In this document: one piece after another, positions 62,440 to 64,000 of the stretch
Layout: each line of letters starts with the position of its first letter
How positions within the stretch are numbered: position 1 is the stretch's first letter
Origin: Thamnaconus septentrionalis
Taxonomy: Eukaryota; Chordata; Actinopteri; Tetraodontiformes; Monacanthidae
Direction: 5' to 3'
Length of the DNA stretch: 64,000 bases
NCBI GenBank assembly: GCA_009823395.1
Contig: CM020505.1
Span: forward strand, 6,007,629-6,071,628
Translations under genes and position numbers: made by a program
Notes under the pieces: generated by a model
What the model was told of the DNA's origin: nothing
The model's input: only the letters and a program-made list of their open reading frames with translations
Database searches by the model: none

Positions 62440-62904
62440 AAAGTAAAAACCGGAAGTGTGCGGCGAAACGTTGACGTTGCATCAACCTAATGTCAAGAAA
62501 TTAATATAGATTTATTTTTTTGGATACGTTATCCACCAGGGTAGAAAAACCGTGGATACCTCCTTTGTGCTTATCGCATCGTTTCACAGCTTTGCTGAAT
62601 TTACACATCGTTCGAAACGTCAAGTGGGCAGTCATCAATGTATGGAATGCATCGCGTTTCATTCATTCAGGCCGGCTTCGTTGTAGGTTCAGTCTTACCT
62701 GAACACTTTTAGATAACATGCTAACGTTCGGCTCGTGACGCTGCCGCTCGCCGATGTTACCGTTGCATTACACATTCCCGATTAAGTGTAAGCGACATAT
62801 TTCTGTCGAAGAGACAGAAGATTGGAGCATCGTTCGCTCTGGTAACGTGAGACCGTCTGCGATATTTAATTCATCTTAAACTGGAAACACTGCCGTCCAG
62901 TGCC
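62440..62904 (+). promoter_or_regulatory. stard5 promoter and 5' UTR
   Basis: CpG-containing sequence with an ETS consensus ACCGGAAGTG (62449-62458), between the tmc3 3' flank and the stard5 ATG. It has no TATA box. Confidence 0.45.
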
Positions 62905-63768
62905 ATGGAATACGAGCATAAAGCGAAGATGGTGGCTGACTGCTTGCAGAGCTACAGAAGGGACGATTCGGGATGGAAAGTCTGCAAAAAATCAGTAAGC
63001 AGTGTCCTAAAAAATATTCTATAATGTTACGTTCTGTTCAGACATGCACTGTATTTTAGCACTGGCTTTGACTTTGGCTGTGGTTAGAGCCGAGGGACGT
63101 GTGGAATGCCGGTAATAATTTCACAGCACGCAGTTATGTGACAACTTACGGGTCTTTAACCTTTATTTAGCACAGTGGTTAGTTAGGTTAGTTATTTATT
63201 GGTTGGTGAGTTGGTATTTGGCATTAGTCACAACACGTTGATTGTATTTCTTTTCGCTCTTTTTCTTCTTTTTTTTTTTTTGCATTTTCGTGCACTGTAG
63301 TTCCCGAGTGAACACACACACGCACGACGTTATTATTACTGCCTATTGTAATCGTGTAGTGCACAGTGTGAAATGTTCTCACATCACTCCACCAGTTAGT
63401 CTTGTATTTCTTTCGAGGTGGTACACCGCGTGAGTTACTACCTCTCCGCAAAAGCCACAAAGCATGTCTTCACCGACCTTTGCTTTCACTTGTGGCCTCT
63501 CGGCATGACTTCACAAAGCCATTTTATAATCTTCTGCATCTGGTTTGCGATGATGTGATGTTTTTTTTGTTTGTTTGTTTTGTTTGACAGTTTGCATCAA
63601 AGATGTTTTAATCCGAGGCAAATGATGCTCACCTGTTTCTTCTTCTTCTTCTTCTTCTTCTTCTTCTTCTTCTTCTTCTTCTTCTTCTTCTTCTTCTTCT
63701 TCTTCTTCTTTTTTGCAGAACGAAGTGGTTGTGTCTTGGCGTCCCTCCTCTGAATTTCAAGGAAATAT
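62905..63768 (+). CDS. stard5: StAR-related lipid transfer protein 5, exons 1-2 (partial gene)
   Basis: Start of a single-START-domain cytosolic protein that binds cholesterol and bile acids. Exon 1 (62905-62994) encodes 30 residues, MEYEHKAKMVADCLQSYRRD then DSGWKVCKKS, matching the LQYRRDTAGWKIC helix of human STARD5. Exon 2 (63719-63768, 50 nt) encodes NEVVVSWRPSSEFQGN, matching VSVSWRPSVEFPGN, and ends in phase 2 before GTGAGA. The rest of the START domain lies right of the window. The gene runs in tandem with tmc3, the same neighbour as in human. A pure (TTC)n tract provides the pyrimidine stretch of the exon 2 acceptor. Confidence 0.92.
63636..63713. repeat. (TTC)n microsatellite at a splice acceptor
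   Basis: About 25 TTC units ending in TTTTTTGCAG, the acceptor of stard5 exon 2. Confidence 0.95.
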
Positions 63769-64000
63769 GTGAGATAGCCATTTACCACCTTTTATATTTA
63801 TATGTATATTTATACAGTTTTGTGAGCACTTGCTCAGATAAAAGCAACCCCCAAAACCCCCTCAGGATTTGTTTCAGGTGTAAGCGCAATGACTTGACAG
63901 CCAGAGCTCATAGAAGAACAACAGTGACCACATGCTATCGTATGTATCGTATTGATAAATGCCAGATGATCTGAACTTCTGTATCATCACACAATGATGG
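63769..64000 (+). other. stard5: stard5 intron 2 (partial)
   Basis: Starts GTGAGATAG. No further START-domain exon is visible before the window ends. Confidence 0.6.

Overview
This is vertebrate nuclear DNA, almost certainly from a teleost fish. All genes are split into short exons with GT-AG introns, and the deduced proteins match vertebrate families almost residue for residue. The spaces between them hold CA/GT microsatellites, tRNA-derived SINE relics, LINE 3' tails, hAT and Tc1-like MITEs and a solo LTR of kinds common in spiny-rayed fishes. No bacterial, viral or CRISPR-like content was seen. I rebuilt gene models by hand from splice signals and reading phase. Symbols come from remembered protein families, not from a search.

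Layout, left to right. 1-710 carries the first coding exon of cyclin D1 (ccnd1, minus strand); the rest of that gene lies left of the window. About 13.8 kb follow with no recognisable gene (microsatellites, a SINE, a LINE fragment). On the minus strand come 14.5-17.3 kb, a bile-acid/steroid transporter beta-subunit-like gene (slc51b-like) with an unexpected secreted lectin domain in front; 20.2-21.9 kb, the Rieske protein of complex III (uqcrfs1); 23.4-26.6 kb, the ESCRT-I-associated ubap1l; and 28.6-31.3 kb, the minor-spliceosome protein pdcd7. Spg21 (maspardin, 32.3-35.8 kb) runs on the plus strand, head to head with pdcd7. Shcbp1 (37.0-45.6 kb, minus) and tmc3 (48.6-61.9 kb, plus) form a second divergent pair. 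Stard5 begins at 62.9 kb (plus) and runs off the right edge.

These are independent housekeeping or tissue-specific genes, not a pathway. The gene order is informative: slc51b, ubap1l, pdcd7 and spg21 are neighbours on human 15q22 and tmc3-stard5 are neighbours on 15q25. Here they are joined to shcbp1 (human 16q), uqcrfs1 (19q) and ccnd1 (11q), as I remember those locations.

Most worth a second look: the lectin-plus-Ost-beta gene architecture; two apparent one-base deletions that break otherwise intact reading frames (pdcd7 exon 2 and the tmc3 tail), which may be assembly errors; splice sites built out of microsatellites in shcbp1 and stard5; a GC-AG intron in tmc3; a short shared element just upstream of both uqcrfs1 and pdcd7; and a cluster of four tRNA-like relics.
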